Assembly (NCBI GenBank): GCA_023458355.1
Contig: JAEWZS010000117.1
Coordinates: 1 to 6,253, forward strand
Length of the DNA stretch: 6,253 bases
Reading direction: 5' to 3'
From: Bacillota bacterium
GTDB lineage: Bacteria > Bacillota > Clostridia > Christensenellales > CAG-138
Shown here one piece after another: positions 5,550 to 6,253 of this stretch. Under the pieces are notes generated by a model. The model saw only the letters and a list, made by a program, of their open reading frames with translations, did not search any database and had not been told where the DNA came from. The position numbers and the translations under genes are program-made. How positions within the stretch are numbered: position 1 is the first letter of the stretch; each line of letters starts with the position of its first letter.

Positions 5550-5558
5550 TGATATACT
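5550..5558 (+). promoter_or_regulatory. Extended -10 promoter of the iron-sulfur scaffold gene
   Basis: TGATATACT contains TATACT (one mismatch from TATAAT) with a TG one base upstream. No clear -35 is present at 17 bases. The start would be near 5565, giving a leader of about 80 bases that contains the dyad at 5608-5621. Confidence 0.5.
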
Positions 5559-5607
5559 ATATGTGTGGAAGGTCTGGGCATTAGCTTAGGCCCGATTCAA
5601 GCAAAAA

Positions 5608-5621
5608 ATGAGTTTACTCAT
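5608..5621. repeat. 14-bp dyad between promoter and ribosome site of the scaffold gene
   Basis: ATGAGT (5608-5613) and ACTCAT (5616-5621) are exact reverse complements with two central T's. The element ends seven bases before the AAGGAGG at 5628-5634. It could be a repressor-binding site in DNA or a tiny stem in the leader RNA, though a two-base loop disfavours a full RNA stem. It also supplies an in-frame ATG at 5608, which lacks a ribosome site. Confidence 0.4.
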
Positions 5622-5643
5622 AGATGCAAGGAGGACGTATTTC

Positions 5644-6253
5644 ATGCAGTATTCGCACGAAGTGGAACAAATGTTTTGCGTCGCAAAGGGCGCAAAGCAT
5701 GAAGCCGCTCCCATTCCCGAAGAGGGCCGCTGGGTAAGAGCCAAGGAGATCAAAGACATCAGCGGACTGACCCACGGCGTGGGTTGGTGTGCGCCGCAGC
5801 AGGGCGCATGCAAGCTGACCATCAACATCAAGGAGGGTATCATCCAAGAAGCCCTTATTGAAACCATCGGCTGTTCCGGCATGACGCACAGCGCAGCCAT
5901 GGCCAGCGAGATACTTCCAGGCAAAACCCTGCTTGAGGCGCTTAACTCCGACCTCGTATGCGACGCCATTAACACCGCCATGCGTGAACTGTTTTTACAG
6001 ATCGTTTATGGCCGCTCGCAAAGCGCATTCAGCGAAGATGGGCTTCCTGTCGGCGCAGGTCTTGAGGACCTCGTCAAGGGCCTTCGCTCCCAGATTGGCA
6101 CCATGTACGGCAGCCTTAAAAAGGGTCCGCGCTTCCTTGAAATGGCGGAAGGTTATGTAATTGCCATCGGCCTCGACAAGAATAACGAGATCATCGGCTA
6201 CAAATTCGTGAGCCTGGGCAAGATGATGGATGCCATCAAGAAGGGTGTCAACC
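5644..6253 (+). CDS. NifU-like iron-sulfur cluster assembly scaffold homologue (3' end outside window)
   Basis: The first 203 codons are present and the frame is still open at the window edge. AAGGAGG at 5628-5634, nine bases before the ATG, supports this start. I recognise it as the protein annotated in many Clostridia as an iron-sulfur assembly scaffold, cytoplasmic, with a domain related to the NifU/IscU N-terminus. Residues 40-62 (SGLTHGVGWCAPQQGACKLT and on) correspond to the IscU strand before KL.I.V. ETIGCSGMTHSAAMASEILPGKT matches the IscU GC..A.ASS pattern, with Cys77 in the position of the second ligand. Cys106 (LVCDAIN) sits where the third ligand is expected. Instead of the usual C-G-D first ligand there are Cys49 and Cys56 on either side of the expected place. 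The segment from about 125 on (GLPVGAGLEDL, SQIGTMYGSLKKGPRFLEM, a repeat-like GYVIAIGLDKNNEIIGYKFV) is an extension not found in IscU. In relatives I recall, a companion GGGtGRT-motif protein follows directly; it would lie outside this window. Confidence 0.85.
   Translation, partial: MQYSHEVEQMFCVAKGAKHEAAPIPEEGRWVRAKEIKDISGLTHGVGWCAPQQGACKLTINIKEGIIQEALIETIGCSGMTHSAAMASEILPGKTLLEALNSDLVCDAINTAMRELFLQIVYGRSQSAFSEDGLPVGAGLEDLVKGLRSQIGTMYGSLKKGPRFLEMAEGYVIAIGLDKNNEIIGYKFVSLGKMMDAIKKGVN

Noticed and set aside
5571..5600. GGGC...GCCC pairing in the scaffold leader as a riboswitch or terminator
   Set aside because: Only four base pairs with a 10-base loop and no supporting T run or known riboswitch core.
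5608..5643. In-frame ATG at 5608 as the start of the scaffold protein
   Set aside because: No ribosome site before it, while ATG 5644 has AAGGAGG at nine bases. The added residues would be encoded by the dyad and the ribosome site itself.
5586..5981. Minus-strand 131-residue frame opposite the scaffold gene
   Set aside because: The plus-strand protein here is strongly conserved; the antisense frame is a by-product of its codon use.

Overview
This 6.25 kb window looks like ordinary chromosome from a Gram-positive anaerobe of the Bacillota, most likely a gut Clostridia lineage. The evidence is strong AGGAGG-type ribosome binding sites, mid-range base composition, tightly packed operons, a Clostridia-style NifU-like scaffold protein and a lipoprotein serpin of the kind known from gut commensals. 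Genus cannot be fixed from the sequence alone. No tRNA, rRNA, CRISPR array, transposase or phage gene is visible.

Left arm, plus strand (1-2354). The window opens inside a gene for the substrate-binding protein of a spermidine/putrescine ABC transporter (PotD type), of which only the C-terminal 167 residues are present. Its stop codon overlaps by one base the start of a MATE-family multidrug/cation antiporter (504-1922). A perfect 10-bp hairpin lies inside the MATE coding sequence close to its start. After a repeat-like GTTTCTTTTC hairpin comes a small VOC (glyoxalase/bleomycin-resistance fold) gene. It has an excellent ribosome binding site, but a single-base frameshift breaks the reading frame.

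Central block, minus strand (5415 down to 2433). Four genes are packed as an apparent operon read right to left: a 95-residue three-helix membrane protein, a YhhN/TMEM86-family membrane protein (lysoplasmalogenase family), a short HTH-WYL transcriptional regulator, and a serpin with a lipoprotein signal peptide. YhhN and WYL overlap by ATGA. The WYL stop also overlaps an in-frame ATG of the serpin frame by ATGA, but the better serpin start is 75 bases downstream at a clean Shine-Dalgarno. That Shine-Dalgarno is itself part of a nested hairpin followed by a T run, so the serpin may be separately attenuated. The serpin keeps the hinge sequence of inhibitory serpins and a small-residue reactive centre. 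Its likely job is to protect the cell surface from host or microbial elastase-like serine proteases. A hairpin at 2388-2410 separates this operon from the converging VOC gene.

Right arm. A 228-base intergenic region (5416-5643) carries divergent extended -10 promoters and a 14-bp dyad. It is followed by the first 203 codons of a NifU-like iron-sulfur cluster scaffold homologue that runs off the window.

The most interesting items are the serpin operon (membrane proteins, WYL regulator and surface serpin), the hairpin that encloses the serpin ribosome binding site, the frameshifted VOC gene, and the non-canonical cysteine layout of the scaffold protein. Nothing here clearly amounts to a wholly new system.
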